The notes under the pieces: generated by a model
Database searches by the model: none
Told to the model about the DNA's origin: nothing
The model's input: the letters and a program-made list of their open reading frames with translations, nothing else
Assembly (NCBI RefSeq): GCF_014207425.1
Contig: NZ_JACHFF010000001.1
Location: 868,001-932,000 of the forward strand
Origin: Jeotgalicoccus coquinae
Lineage (GTDB): Bacteria > Bacillota > Bacilli > Staphylococcales > Salinicoccaceae
Reading direction: 5' to 3'
Length of the DNA: 64,000 bases
Shown: positions 55,297 through 64,000 of the stretch, one piece after another
Layout of the letters: each line of letters begins with the position of its first letter
How positions within the stretch are numbered: position 1 is the first letter of the stretch
Position numbers and translations under genes: made by a program

Positions 55297-58095
55297 ATGC
55301 AACAAAATGAAGTTGAGAATGCTCCTGTTAGATTTGGAACAAATCTAGGCATGATTCTTGAGTATTTTGACATGTACAAAGAAGATCCGGATTCAGTATC
55401 TGAAGAAATGCAGTTATTATTCGACAGCATTGCTTCTAATGATGGCAGCAATACTCGTCAATCAGGACAGGCACTCAGTTCAACAGGTCAGGACAAAATC
55501 AAAGGTATTTTACAGTGGTTAAATGACATCAGACAATATGGTCATTTAAAAGCTGACGTCTATCCGGTTTACTCACCGGAAATTGACAACGCACCTGACT
55601 TTGATTTCAACGCATACGGTTTTTCAGATGAAGATCTTGAAAATCTGCCTGCAGGTATCGTTTCAGAAGCAATTGCCGATAAATTCGACAACGCTTTGGA
55701 AGCTGCACGTTACCTGGAACAAATATACACTTCACCGTTATCTTATGAGTACACTCATATTAACAACAGTGAAGAACGTGAATGGCTGCAAAATACGATT
55801 GAAGGACTCGGCGAAGTCGAACTTTCCAATGATCAGAAACTTTATCTTTTCAAGGAATTAGTTAAAACTGAAGGTTTTGAAAAATATCTTCACAAAAACT
55901 TTGTCGGCGCTAAACGCTTCTCAATCGAAGGAGTCGACTCGTTAGTTCCAATGCTTGACCACCTGCTGGCACGCATGGCTGAAGAAAACATTCCACATCT
56001 GCAGATTGGTATGGCACACCGCGGACGCTTAAACGTGTTAACGCATACGCTGCAAAAACCATATGCAATGATGCTGAGTGAATTCATGTCGACTGATCCG
56101 ATGAAATTCCTTCCTGAAGACGGTTCACTGGAACTGACTAACGGCTGGATGGGCGACGTTAAGTATCACCTCGGCGGCGTTAAAACAAGAACTGACAAAG
56201 GTATCGAACAGACTGTGACACTTGCCAACAACCCGTCACACCTTGAAATCGTCGGACCTGTCGTTCAGGGACGCACGCGCGCACAGCAGGAACAGACTGA
56301 CCAGGCAGGAAAAGCAACTCACGACGTAGATAATTCACTTGGTGTAATTATTCACGGTGACGCAGCATTCCCAGGACAAGGGGTTAACCCGGAGTCTATG
56401 AACTTATCAAACCTTGACGGATACTCTGTCGGCGGAGCGATGCACATCATTACGAACAACCGTATCGGTTTCACGACTGAAGAGTGGGATGCACGTTCTA
56501 CATTATATGCATCTGATATTGCCAAAGGTTTCGACATGCCTGTATTCCACGTCAACGGTGACCGTCCGGAATACGTACTTCGCGTCATCGACATTGCAAT
56601 CCAGTACCGCCAGAAATTCAAAAAAGACCTTGTTATCGACCTTATCGGTTACCGCCGTTACGGCCACAACGAAATGGATGAGCCGATGACGACTAACCCC
56701 GGTCTTTACAATGAAGTAAATGAATACCCGTCAATCGACAACCTTTACGGTGACAAACTCGTTGAAGAGGGTGTAATTACTCAGGAAGATAAAGACAGCA
56801 TCATGCAGGCAATTCAGGACGAATTAAGAGCTGAGCATGACAAGATCGACAAAACAGATACAATCGTGACTGAAGATATTCAGACACCGGCAGAAATCAT
56901 TGAAGGACAGGCTAACGAAGTAGAAGAAGATGTTACTCTTGAACGTCTGACTAAGATCAATGAAGAACTGTTAACGTATCCTGAAGGCTTTGCACCTCTT
57001 AAAAAATTAAACAACGTTTTATCCAGACGTCAAAAACCATTTGAAGACGACACGGCTCTTGTTGACTGGGCTCATGCGGAAGCACTTGCATTCGCAACGA
57101 TTAACCAGGATGGCACACCAATCCGATTCACAGGGGAAGACGCGGAACGCGGAACGTTCGCACACCGCCACGCAGTACTTCACGACCCTGAAACAGGTAA
57201 GAAACACACGCCGCTGCACAACATCAGTGATTCTAAAGCTTCATTCGAGCTTTACAACTCGCCGTTAACTGAAATGGCAGTCGTTGCTTACGAGTACGGC
57301 TACAACGTTGAAAACAACAGCGCGTTAACTATCTGGGAAGCTCAGTACGGAGACTTCGCAAACATGGCTCAGCCTATTTTCGATGTATTCGTATCATCTG
57401 CACATTCCAAGTGGGGAGAAAGAACTGCTTTAACACTTCTTCTGCCGCACGCACAGGAAGGTCAGGGCCCTGAGCACTCATCAGCACGTCTTGAGAGATA
57501 TTTACAGCTTTGTGCTGAAAACAACATGACAGTTGTTAACTTATCAAGCAGTGCCAACTACTTCCACCTGTTAAGACGTCAGGCGAAGTACTTAAACACA
57601 GAAAAAATGCGTCCGTTAGTAGTTATGTCACCTAAGAGCCTGCTGCGCAATACGACAGCAAGCCAGCCGGTCAGCGAATTTGTACAGGGCCAGTTCCACG
57701 AAATTATCGTACCTGAGTACAAGAAAACTAAAGTTAAATCTGCAGTTATCGCGAGCGGTAAAGTGGCAGTAGATCTGCTTGAAGCACAGGCTAAAGCCGA
57801 AACTCCAAACGACGAAGTAATGATTATCAGACTGGAACAGCTGTATCCGTTCCCGGCTGAAGCTATTAAATCAGTATTAGATGATATTACAAACCTGAAA
57901 GAAGTCCGCTTCGTACAGGAAGAACCGCAAAACCAGGGTTCATATCATTTCGCACTTCCGTACCTGCTTGATATTGTTCCGGCGAAAGCTGAATTGAACT
58001 ATATCGGCAGAAAACCGAGCGCTTCAACTTCTGAAGGCAACGGCGGATCATATAAACTGGTACAGCAAAGCATTATTGAGAAAGCTTTAAAATAA
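55297..58095 (+). CDS. odhA: 2-oxoglutarate dehydrogenase E1 component
   Basis: 932 residues. Thiamine-diphosphate-dependent decarboxylation of 2-oxoglutarate in the TCA cycle. IGMAHRGRLNVLTHTLQKPY, GDAAFPGQGVNPESMNLSNL (thiamine diphosphate region), GYRRYGHNEMDEP and EAQYGDFANMAQPIFD are family landmarks. An N-terminal E2-binding segment (YKEDPDSVSEEMQLLFDS) is present. AAGAGGTGG precedes the ATG. odhB follows by 18 bases. The E3 subunit is not encoded here and is presumably shared with other complexes. Confidence 0.97.
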   Translation: MQQNEVENAPVRFGTNLGMILEYFDMYKEDPDSVSEEMQLLFDSIASNDGSNTRQSGQALSSTGQDKIKGILQWLNDIRQYGHLKADVYPVYSPEIDNAPDFDFNAYGFSDEDLENLPAGIVSEAIADKFDNALEAARYLEQIYTSPLSYEYTHINNSEEREWLQNTIEGLGEVELSNDQKLYLFKELVKTEGFEKYLHKNFVGAKRFSIEGVDSLVPMLDHLLARMAEENIPHLQIGMAHRGRLNVLTHTLQKPYAMMLSEFMSTDPMKFLPEDGSLELTNGWMGDVKYHLGGVKTRTDKGIEQTVTLANNPSHLEIVGPVVQGRTRAQQEQTDQAGKATHDVDNSLGVIIHGDAAFPGQGVNPESMNLSNLDGYSVGGAMHIITNNRIGFTTEEWDARSTLYASDIAKGFDMPVFHVNGDRPEYVLRVIDIAIQYRQKFKKDLVIDLIGYRRYGHNEMDEPMTTNPGLYNEVNEYPSIDNLYGDKLVEEGVITQEDKDSIMQAIQDELRAEHDKIDKTDTIVTEDIQTPAEIIEGQANEVEEDVTLERLTKINEELLTYPEGFAPLKKLNNVLSRRQKPFEDDTALVDWAHAEALAFATINQDGTPIRFTGEDAERGTFAHRHAVLHDPETGKKHTPLHNISDSKASFELYNSPLTEMAVVAYEYGYNVENNSALTIWEAQYGDFANMAQPIFDVFVSSAHSKWGERTALTLLLPHAQEGQGPEHSSARLERYLQLCAENNMTVVNLSSSANYFHLLRRQAKYLNTEKMRPLVVMSPKSLLRNTTASQPVSEFVQGQFHEIIVPEYKKTKVKSAVIASGKVAVDLLEAQAKAETPNDEVMIIRLEQLYPFPAEAIKSVLDDITNLKEVRFVQEEPQNQGSYHFALPYLLDIVPAKAELNYIGRKPSASTSEGNGGSYKLVQQSIIEKALK

Positions 58096-58113
58096 TAGGA
58101 GGTAAATTATAAT

Positions 58114-59349
58114 ATGGCTGAAATTATCGTGCCTGAATTAGCAGAATCAATTACAGAAGGAACAATCTCTACATGGTTTAAACAAGTAGGGGACACAGTT
58201 GAAAAGGGCGAAAACGTTCTTGAACTTGAAACTGATAAAGTAAACGTGGAAATCGTCAGCGAAGAAGCAGGCGTAATTTCTGAACTTAAAGCTGAAGAAG
58301 GCGACACTGTTGAAGTTGGACAGGTTATCGCTGTAATCGGTGAAGGCGGCGGTGCGCCTGCTGCTGAGAAAGAAGAAGCTTCTGACGCTAAAGCTGAAGA
58401 AACTGAATCTGAAGAAGCAGTACCCGCTGAAGAAGACGAAAGCGATGCGCTTGTTGTTGCCACACCTTCAGCGAGAAAACTTGCACGCGAAAAAGGAATC
58501 AAAATTTCAGACATCAACCCGACAGACCCTCGCGGTTTAGTTCGCAGCCAGGATGTTGAAAACCACGGTAATGCGCCTGCACCTAAAGCAGAAGCTAAAC
58601 AGGAAGCACCTAAACAGGCTGCACCGGCTCAAAACGCTGCACCTGAAAAACCTGTCAGACGCGAAAAAATGTCACGCCGCAGACAGACAATTGCGAAACG
58701 TCTTCTGGACGTATCACAAAACACTGCAATGCTGACTACGTTTAACGAGATTGACATGACTAACGTTATGGAACTCAGAAAACGTAAAAAAGAAAGCTTC
58801 CAGGAACGTAACGACGGTACAAGACTCGGCTTCATGTCATTCTTTACTAAAGCTGCAACAGCTGCACTCAGAAAATACCCTGCAGTTAACGCTGAAATCG
58901 ACGGCACGGACTTTATCTATAAAGAGTTCTTCGACGTATCAATTGCTGTATCTACTGACGAAGGTTTAGTAGTGCCGGTTGTCCGCGACACAGACCGTAA
59001 AACATTCGCTGAAATTGAAAATGATATCGCATCACTTGCTAAGAAAGCTAAAGATAAGAAATTATCTCTTGACGACATGGCAGGCGGTTCATTCACAATT
59101 ACTAACGGCGGTGTATTCGGTTCATTAATGTCAACACCGATCATTAACGGTACACAGGCTGCAATCTTAGGAATGCACACAATTCAAAAACGTCCTGTGG
59201 CAGTAGGCGACGATATTGAAATCCGTCCTATGATGTACATTGCACTAAGCTATGACCACAGAATTATCGACGGAGCTGAATCAGTTGGTTTCCTTAAGAC
59301 AATTAAAGAACTGATTGAGAACCCTGAAGATTTATTATTAGAAGGCTAA
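58114..59349 (+). CDS. odhB: 2-oxoglutarate dehydrogenase E2 (dihydrolipoyl succinyltransferase)
   Basis: 411 residues. One lipoyl domain has the lipoylated lysine in LETDKVNVE (near residue 42). An acidic Ala/Glu-rich linker is followed by the E1/E3-binding domain ([20 protein letters not shown], about 113-150) and a second linker. The catalytic core ends [18 protein letters not shown] with the active-site histidine near residue 382. Start after TAGGAGG. Together with OdhA it converts 2-oxoglutarate to succinyl-CoA. Confidence 0.97.
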   Translation: MAEIIVPELAESITEGTISTWFKQVGDTVEKGENVLELETDKVNVEIVSEEAGVISELKAEEGDTVEVGQVIAVIGEGGGAPAAEKEEASDAKAEETESEEAVPAEEDESDALVVATPSARKLAREKGIKISDINPTDPRGLVRSQDVENHGNAPAPKAEAKQEAPKQAAPAQNAAPEKPVRREKMSRRRQTIAKRLLDVSQNTAMLTTFNEIDMTNVMELRKRKKESFQERNDGTRLGFMSFFTKAATAALRKYPAVNAEIDGTDFIYKEFFDVSIAVSTDEGLVVPVVRDTDRKTFAEIENDIASLAKKAKDKKLSLDDMAGGSFTITNGGVFGSLMSTPIINGTQAAILGMHTIQKRPVAVGDDIEIRPMMYIALSYDHRIIDGAESVGFLKTIKELIENPEDLLLEG

Positions 59350-59368
59350 ATTTAAAACAATTTTATAA

Positions 59369-59401
59369 GAGAAGGTATCTGCGCGATACCTTTTCTTTTT
59401 T
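59369..59401 (+). terminator. Terminator after odhB
   Basis: AGAAGGTATC pairs with GATACCTTTTCT around TGCGC, followed by TTTTTT. Confidence 0.88.
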
Positions 59402-59418
59402 AATTAGGAGGACATTTC

Positions 59419-59613
59419 ATGTTACAGAATAAATGGGAAAACAGAAATTTAAGAACAGTTACGGTTAAACATACGGACGCTGAAAAGTACAAAGTCTCTG
59501 ATATGCTTACAGTCGGCAAAGAGTACACAGTAGTGAATGAAACAGAAGAGTATATCTTCGTAAAGGATAATTCCGGTAAAGTAGGCGGATTTTACAAAAC
59601 TTATTTTTCATAA
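59419..59613 (+). CDS. Small protein, DUF6501 family
   Basis: 64 residues: MLQNKWENRNLRTVTVKHTD, then VGKEYTVVNETEEYIFVKD and a conserved ending GKVGGFYKTYF. This is a small beta-rich family found in Bacillus and Staphylococcus beside odhAB and without known function. TAGGAGG precedes the ATG. It begins directly after the odhB terminator. Confidence 0.82.
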   Translation: MLQNKWENRNLRTVTVKHTDAEKYKVSDMLTVGKEYTVVNETEEYIFVKDNSGKVGGFYKTYFS

Positions 59614-59709
59614 CTTAAATGTCAGATAATTTCAAAAACTTATAGATTTTTCTGTCATTGTGGTGTAAAATGATTTGCATACCAATTTTTATAAGAAGAG
59701 GCGATGTCC

Positions 59710-61023
59710 ATGAGTACAAAACAAGTCATAATGGTAGGATTCACTTTATTTGCCATGTTCTTCGGAGCAGGCAATTTAATTTTCCCGCCGGCACTCGGAT
59801 TCGGGAGCGGGGAATACTTCTGGACGGCAATGATTGCATTCGTCCTTACAGGTGTAGGTCTTCCGTTACTTGGAGTGATTGTAGGATCAATTTCAAAAGA
59901 CGGATATAAAGAATCATTAAAAAATATTCACCCGGCATTCGCCGTATTGTTCCTGGTCGCGATTTACTTAACGATCGGACCGTTCTTTGCAATACCGAGA
60001 ACTGCAACAACTGCTTATGAAATGGCAATCGTGCCATTCCTAAGTGAAAACACAGGAATCTGGTTACTGATTTTCTCATTAGTATACTTTATCGTTGTCT
60101 TATTACTAAGTCTTAAACCAGGTACATTAGTGAACAGTATCGGGCAGGTGTTAACACCATTATTACTTATCGGAATCGTGCTCTTAATCGTCGTGGCAGG
60201 TGTTGCTTACTTCAGCAACTCAATCAACCCGGCATCAGAGACATTCCAGCAGACTTCACCATTTACTATCGGCTTTACTGAAGGATACTTAACGATGGAC
60301 GCGATTGCAGCAATTGCATTCAGTGTGCTCGTACTTAACTCAATCAGACAGCTTGGCATTACAAACCGGCGCGACTTGCTTGTCGGCACAATCAAATCTG
60401 CACTGCTTGCAGCTGTACTGCTTGGTGCAATCTACATTTCACTTGGCTGGCTCGCTAACCGCGTAGACCTCGGCGGCGCATTAGTGGATGATCAGAACTT
60501 AGGAACATTCCTGCTGACATACATGAGCAGTGACGTGTTCGGTATTTTCGGACCTATCCTGCTTGGTGTAATTGTCCTCCTTGCATGTCTGACGACAGGT
60601 ACGGGACTTATCGTATCGGTATCTGAATACTTCAACAGTATTCTTCCGAAAGTACCATATAAAGTATGGGTAATATTATTCGTGCTGATCTCATTCGGAC
60701 TTGCAAACCAGGGGCTGGATCAGGTTATCGCAACGAGTATTCCGATTCTGTCAATCATCTATCCGATTGCAATGACAACAGTGCTGCTGTTAATCGTGAC
60801 ATACTTCGTACCGTCACCGAGACTTGCACTGCAGATTCCGGTCTACCTTGTAACAGCATTATCAATCCTTTCTGTAGTACACAGAAACGGCTGGCTGGAA
60901 CTTAACTTCTTAGAGTCACTGCCATTATTCAGCTACAGTTTTGAATGGATTCCATTTATGATTGTTGGCTATATTGCGGGATACTTAATCGGTCTTAAGA
61001 AACCGAGAGTAGAGTATTCGTAA
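59710..61023 (+). CDS. brnQ: Branched-chain amino acid transporter BrnQ
   Basis: 437 residues with about twelve membrane segments, a sodium- or proton-coupled carrier for Leu/Ile/Val. FAMFFGAGNLIFPPALGFGSG at the N terminus (quoted in part: FFGAGNLIFPPALGFGSG) is the LIVCS family signature. Two in-frame ATG codons follow AGAGG; 59710 has proper spacing. In S. aureus several brnQ paralogues exist and one lies near telA as here, but paralogue identity cannot be decided. A terminator follows. Confidence 0.94.
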   Translation: MSTKQVIMVGFTLFAMFFGAGNLIFPPALGFGSGEYFWTAMIAFVLTGVGLPLLGVIVGSISKDGYKESLKNIHPAFAVLFLVAIYLTIGPFFAIPRTATTAYEMAIVPFLSENTGIWLLIFSLVYFIVVLLLSLKPGTLVNSIGQVLTPLLLIGIVLLIVVAGVAYFSNSINPASETFQQTSPFTIGFTEGYLTMDAIAAIAFSVLVLNSIRQLGITNRRDLLVGTIKSALLAAVLLGAIYISLGWLANRVDLGGALVDDQNLGTFLLTYMSSDVFGIFGPILLGVIVLLACLTTGTGLIVSVSEYFNSILPKVPYKVWVILFVLISFGLANQGLDQVIATSIPILSIIYPIAMTTVLLLIVTYFVPSPRLALQIPVYLVTALSILSVVHRNGWLELNFLESLPLFSYSFEWIPFMIVGYIAGYLIGLKKPRVEYS

Positions 61024-61037
61024 GATAATTAAAAATA

Positions 61038-61070
61038 AGACCGCTTTCCCTGATGGGAGAGCGGTTTTTA
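61038..61070 (+). terminator. Terminator after brnQ
   Basis: ACCGCTTTCCC pairs with GGGAGAGCGGT (one G-U) around TGAT, followed by TTTTA. Confidence 0.9.
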
Positions 61071-61126
61071 TTTGGGTGAAAAATTCGAATGCGGATCCGT
61101 GTGATTGCTTGAGCAGGTTCATCTGC

Positions 61127-61450
61127 ATGAGACACTGTCATGACTACTAAAAATGAAATGCGCAGGCATGAGAGTCAATTGTGACTTTTAAATATCCGCT
61201 ATTAACTTTATGAAATACCGACATCTGGTTGAATGCTTTTAATTGACCGCATGAACACTTCACATACGGCTGATAATATCTAATCGGCCGCATCTTTGCC
61301 TGTCATCCGGTCGAAAACCCGGATTCAACCGCATGAGAGCTGTTCATCGGGACGAATAGCTTTTTTCGTCTCATCTAGCGAGTCACATTGGGACAAATAT
61401 TATTAATCGTCTCAATGAACAGCGGACTCTCGTTAAAAACAGCTTATCTC
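61127..61450. repeat. Decayed array with a 41-bp period and hairpin-forming units
   Basis: ATGA-type anchors occur at 61127, 61168, 61210, 61251, (ATCT) 61292, 61333, (ATCT) 61373 and 61415, spaced 40-42 bp. CCGCAT recurs at 61247, 61288 and 61329, exactly 41 bp apart. Units hold small inverted repeats: CGGCTGAT (61267-61274)/ATCGGCCG (61283-61290), ATCCGG/CCGGAT near 61315, and GGGACGAA (61349-61356)/TTCGTCTC (61365-61372). No gene is seen in this gap between the convergent brnQ and telA terminators. Confidence 0.65.
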
Positions 61451-61463
61451 ATTCTCTACAATT

Positions 61464-61500
61464 AAAAAATCACCCCTCTGTTATCAGCAGAGGGGTGATT
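61464..61500 (-). terminator. Terminator of telA (minus strand)
   Basis: AATCACCCCTCTG and CAGAGGGGTGATT form a perfect 13-bp stem. On the minus strand it is followed by a run of T. Confidence 0.93.
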
Positions 61501-61511
61501 CAGTATTTCTA

Positions 61512-62702
61512 TCAGTATCTGTGTTTATCTTTAATTTGCAGTAATCGTTCTTTCAGTTCTTTTTCCATCGTCACAAGCTCTGCTTCAGCCGACTTACGCT
61601 TCTGTGTGCCTTCTGACTGGATTCTGAGCGTTTCTTCGATTGTTGTGACCAAGTTCTCCTGAGTTATCTTAAGCGTCTCAATATCGACGATACCGCGCTC
61701 ATTTTCGGTCGCAGTTCTTAACGAGTTCTGTTTCAGCATTTCACTGTTCTTAGTTAAGAGGTCATTCGTCGTATTTGTTACTTCACGCTGGGCTTTTGAT
61801 GCCGATTCCTGTCGGAGCAGTGTCAGGGCAATTGCCATCTGGTTTTTCCATAACGGGATACTTGTCAGAATTGAACTTTGAATTTTTTCAGCAAGTGTCT
61901 GATTAATATTCTGAATCATGCGAATCTGCGGTGCAGACTGCAGTGTAATCTGTCTGGATAATTTAAGATCGTGGACGCGTTTTTCAAGACGGTTGATGTA
62001 CTGCATCATATCGTTAACGTCCTGCACGTCCATCTGGTTGCCTGAAGCATCCGCCTCAGCTTTTAAGCGGGGGAGTGTTTCATTTTCAAGTTCTTCTTTT
62101 TTAAGTTCCGCCGCTGCGATATATATATTAATTGCATCGAAATAGTCTTTGTTCTGGTTATATAAACCGTCCAGCATATTCACATCTTTAATGAGCACTT
62201 CTTTCGCGTGCTCAAGCTGGATTGAAATACGGTCGACCTGTGATGCGATACTCTGATGCTTTGAAATCATTTCGTTAACAGAGCGTTTGACGCGCCCGAA
62301 CATACGCTTGAATATGTTGCTCTTTTCATTCGTCAGTTCTTCCGGATCAATCTCTTTTAATTTCTTCATCAGTTCTTCCAGTGTATCGCCGATAGGGCCG
62401 ACGTCTTTCGACTGGACTTCACTCAGCATCTGATGTGAGAATTTCGACATTGCCTGCTGAGCATTCGCACCGTACGTAATCAGTGCGTCGTTATTCAGCG
62501 GCTCAATCTTATCTTTAATATCGTGAATTGATTTTAAATCCGATTCGCTGAACTGATCTTTAAACGTCGTCAGCATTTCGCTCTCTTTCGGTTTTTCTGC
62601 CACAGATTCTTCAGGCTGCAGTATTAAATTATCGTTTGTGTCATCTGCTTCTTTAAACGGATTTTTTAAGAGTTCATCTTTAAGATTTCTATCTTCAGCC
62701 AT
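61512..62702 (-). CDS. telA: TelA / toxic-anion-resistance family protein
   Basis: 396 residues from MAEDRNLKDELLKNPF. Almost wholly alpha-helical, with SQVDRISIQLEHAKEVLIKD and QSSILTSIPLWKNQMAIALTL typical of the TelA family (YaaN in B. subtilis). Linked to tellurite and to cell-envelope antimicrobial tolerance in some species; mechanism unclear. The ATG at 62702 follows GGTGAAGGA. The frame is open further upstream inside the partner gene. The two genes overlap by 8 bases. Confidence 0.92.
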   Translation of the reverse strand: MAEDRNLKDELLKNPFKEADDTNDNLILQPEESVAEKPKESEMLTTFKDQFSESDLKSIHDIKDKIEPLNNDALITYGANAQQAMSKFSHQMLSEVQSKDVGPIGDTLEELMKKLKEIDPEELTNEKSNIFKRMFGRVKRSVNEMISKHQSIASQVDRISIQLEHAKEVLIKDVNMLDGLYNQNKDYFDAINIYIAAAELKKEELENETLPRLKAEADASGNQMDVQDVNDMMQYINRLEKRVHDLKLSRQITLQSAPQIRMIQNINQTLAEKIQSSILTSIPLWKNQMAIALTLLRQESASKAQREVTNTTNDLLTKNSEMLKQNSLRTATENERGIVDIETLKITQENLVTTIEETLRIQSEGTQKRKSAEAELVTMEKELKERLLQIKDKHRY

Positions 62703-63426
62703 TTCCTTCACCCCGATGTACTTTTTCTGTTTCTTTTTCTGCATTACGCTTCTTGTTTAAATTCACTTTCTCTTTGCCCAGCTTATTATCAAGCGCTGCC
62801 TGGCGCTTTTTCGCACGGGCCGAGTTCATCTTGATTAAATCTCTTTCGACATTTAAATCCTGATAGCTGCTCTGGTTCATATGAGACAGGTTCGACTGCA
62901 GCGTACGTTTCAATTCTAACATTGATAAACGCGTCTCGTGGAGCTGAATTCGTTCATCTTTCGATTTACCGGGCATCTTATACAGATACAGATACTTTTC
63001 AATCGTGTTGACTGCTGTCTCCAGATTCGAATGGAAGAACTGCTGTACGCTGTAAAACTGTCTCGGGTCTTCTTCTACAGATGAAATAATCGTTTTAACG
63101 ATCCGGTTAATATCAAATATCATCTTCGCATCTTTTATCGATCTGATATTCATATAGCTGGAACGCAAACGATTCGTATGCTCCTTCGCCTGAGCGAGCT
63201 GTTCTTTTATATATTTGTACTCACTGTTGGTGAGCTGTAATTTCTCTAAATGCTTATTATGTGAAATACGCTGGGCGGGCAGGTAGGATGCGCCAAAACC
63301 GCCGATACCGATAATTACGTCTAAAAACATATGAATATCAAATACATTAGACGATAAAACCCAGGCGGTGAGACCGGCCGGTACAGCAATCACAGAAGCA
63401 ATGAAATGTGAATAGTTACTCTTCAT
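62695..63426 (-). CDS. xpaC: XpaC-like membrane-associated protein
   Basis: 243 residues. Two hydrophobic segments near the N terminus (about 8-27 and 34-50) are followed by a long, charged, helical cytoplasmic domain with many Lys/Arg near the end. Size and pairing with telA match B. subtilis xpaC-yaaN. The historical name (hydrolysis of 5-bromo-4-chloroindolyl phosphate) probably does not describe its real function. It is the first gene of the pair. Confidence 0.85.
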   Translation of the reverse strand: MKSNYSHFIASVIAVPAGLTAWVLSSNVFDIHMFLDVIIGIGGFGASYLPAQRISHNKHLEKLQLTNSEYKYIKEQLAQAKEHTNRLRSSYMNIRSIKDAKMIFDINRIVKTIISSVEEDPRQFYSVQQFFHSNLETAVNTIEKYLYLYKMPGKSKDERIQLHETRLSMLELKRTLQSNLSHMNQSSYQDLNVERDLIKMNSARAKKRQAALDNKLGKEKVNLNKKRNAEKETEKVHRGEGNG

Positions 63427-63549
63427 TGTTCAAAACCCCTTAGTCTATATGTGGCTATTTATTATAATTATAAAGCGTTATGCTTGATAATGCTAATTAT
63501 ACGCGTTTATAATAATGAATAATATCGGCAAGGGAATGGAGTTTTAAAT

Positions 63550-63846
63550 ATGTATGAAGTCGTAATTGTCAGAGCGGATTATGAAGGCTGGTGGCTCTTT
63601 GAGGGCTGGCAGAACGACATTATAAACAGGCATCAGTTTAACGATGATGCAGCGCTGATAGAAGGCTACAGTTCCATTATTGAACAGATGAAAGAAAAAT
63701 ATAACAGCTATATCCAGGGAAAATATGATTTATACGCATTCTTTAATGCATGCGAAATAGAATTTTGCGAAGACTGCGATGAAGATGTCCAAATATACTA
63801 TACGCCGATAATGACAAAAAATAATGAATTTTATAAAAATGATTAA
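63550..63846 (+). CDS. DUF1033 family protein
   Basis: 98 residues: MYEVVIVRADYEGWWLFEGW and CEIEFCEDCDEDVQIYY. The tryptophan-rich beginning and cysteine/aspartate cluster are typical of DUF1033, a small cytoplasmic family of Firmicutes without known function. GGAATGGAG precedes the ATG. It lies upstream of cspA but the latter has its own promoter. Confidence 0.8.
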   Translation: MYEVVIVRADYEGWWLFEGWQNDIINRHQFNDDAALIEGYSSIIEQMKEKYNSYIQGKYDLYAFFNACEIEFCEDCDEDVQIYYTPIMTKNNEFYKND

Positions 63847-63884
63847 AATTAATGTAAAACGTCACAAAATTGTTGGAAATTCAG

Positions 63885-63913
63885 TTGCAATATAACTAAC
63901 TACATTGTATAAT
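63885..63913 (+). promoter_or_regulatory. Promoter of cspA
   Basis: TTGCAA (63885-63890), 17-base spacer, perfect TATAAT (63908-63913). Transcription should start near 63920, giving a leader of about 50 bases. Confidence 0.7.
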
Positions 63914-63920
63914 ATGAATC

Positions 63921-63943
63921 ATCAGTAAGTTCTTCTTATTGAT
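63921..63943 (+). promoter_or_regulatory. Hairpin at the 5' end of the cspA leader
   Basis: ATCAGTAAG pairs with CTTATTGAT (9 pairs, one G-U) around TTCTT, 10 bases before the TTGGAGG ribosome-binding site. Cold-shock genes commonly carry structured leaders; a temperature-dependent role here is inference. Confidence 0.5.
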
Positions 63944-63971
63944 AATTTACGTCTTTTGGAGGATTTTATTA

Positions 63972-64000
63972 ATGAAACAAGGTACAGTGAAATGGTTTAA
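63972..64000 (+). CDS. cspA: Cold-shock protein, N-terminal start only
   Basis: The last 29 bases encode MKQGTVKWF and then leave the window. This is the invariant beginning of small CspA-type RNA chaperones (about 66 residues). GGAGG lies 8 bases before the ATG and a strong promoter upstream. In S. aureus cspA lies in the same neighbourhood. Confidence 0.93.

Noticed and set aside
59658-59909. 83-codon ORF overlapping the start of brnQ
   Set aside because: It runs in another frame through the brnQ coding sequence and shows no family resemblance; brnQ is clearly the real gene.

Overview
The window is a contiguous piece of a low- to moderate-GC Firmicutes chromosome, almost certainly from the family Staphylococcaceae. 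The evidence is gene order and content: srrB/resE end - ribU - fer; cmk - plsC - rpsA-like - der - gpsA - hup; recU/pbp2 - DUF1798 - ypsA - gpsB - rnpB - rlmL-like; thyA - dfrA - ypmS - msrA - msrB; ctpA - murG; arlR - arlS - odhA - odhB; brnQ; telA/xpaC; cspA. Together these follow the Staphylococcus aureus/Bacillus subtilis backbone. A cytochrome bc complex (qcrABC), which as I recall Staphylococcus species lack, and a GC content that looks above that of S. aureus point to a deeper genus such as Jeotgalicoccus, Salinicoccus or Macrococcus. That genus-level guess is inference.

Layout. 1-3080: kinase end, riboflavin transporter, an array of eleven 41-bp repeats, ferredoxin (minus strand), LysM membrane protein. 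3099-9449: cmk, plsC, S1 protein, der, gpsA, yphE/yphF-like genes, HU. 9510-17933: menaquinone side-chain and methylation genes (hepS-menG-hepT), ndk, shikimate genes aroC-aroB-aroA, a TPR protein, ypiB, ypiF. 18080-20082: qcrABC. 20131-31414: ypjA-like, Zn-peptidase, bshA, cca, birA, dinG, aspartate-type aminotransferase, asnS, dnaD, nth. 31415-32171: a gene-free stretch with two 51-bp-period repeat arrays. 32172-35212 (minus): pbp2 and recU. 35308-42862: DUF1798, ypsA, gpsB, rnpB, rRNA methylase, double dynamin, 5'-3' exonuclease, RNase H-like. 42905-48762: zinc-finger protein, a two-frame cvfC, bacilliredoxin, thyA-dfrA, ypmS, msrA-msrB, yozE, deoD. 48868-52949: ctpA, murG, PAP2, GNAT. 53143-61023: arlRS, odhAB, DUF6501, brnQ. 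61071-61460: a decayed 41-bp-period array. 61512-63426 (minus): telA, xpaC-like. 63550-64000: DUF1033 and the start of cspA.

How it works together. The genes form a core housekeeping region: respiratory menaquinone synthesis next to aromatic precursor synthesis and the menaquinol-cytochrome c reductase; thiol and oxidative repair (bshA, bacilliredoxin, msrA/msrB); nucleotide and folate metabolism; DNA maintenance; cell-wall synthesis and its coordination (pbp2, gpsB, murG); and the E1/E2 parts of 2-oxoglutarate dehydrogenase. I see no prophage, insertion sequence, CRISPR array, tRNA or rRNA operon.

Most interesting points. (1) The gene for the CvfC/YpgR family protein is in two frames. They are joined by an in-phase A_AAA_AAA heptamer, six bases, then a perfect 9-bp stem-loop. 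This is the textbook layout of a -1 frameshift signal, although a recent 38-bp insertion or a disrupted gene would also explain it. (2) Three gene-free stretches carry tandem arrays with periods of 41 or 51 bp built around small inverted repeats, one nearly perfect and the others decayed. (3) A 23-codon membrane-peptide ORF with its own Shine-Dalgarno sequence lies opposite thyA. (4) PBP2 has an unusually long Ser/acidic extracellular tail.
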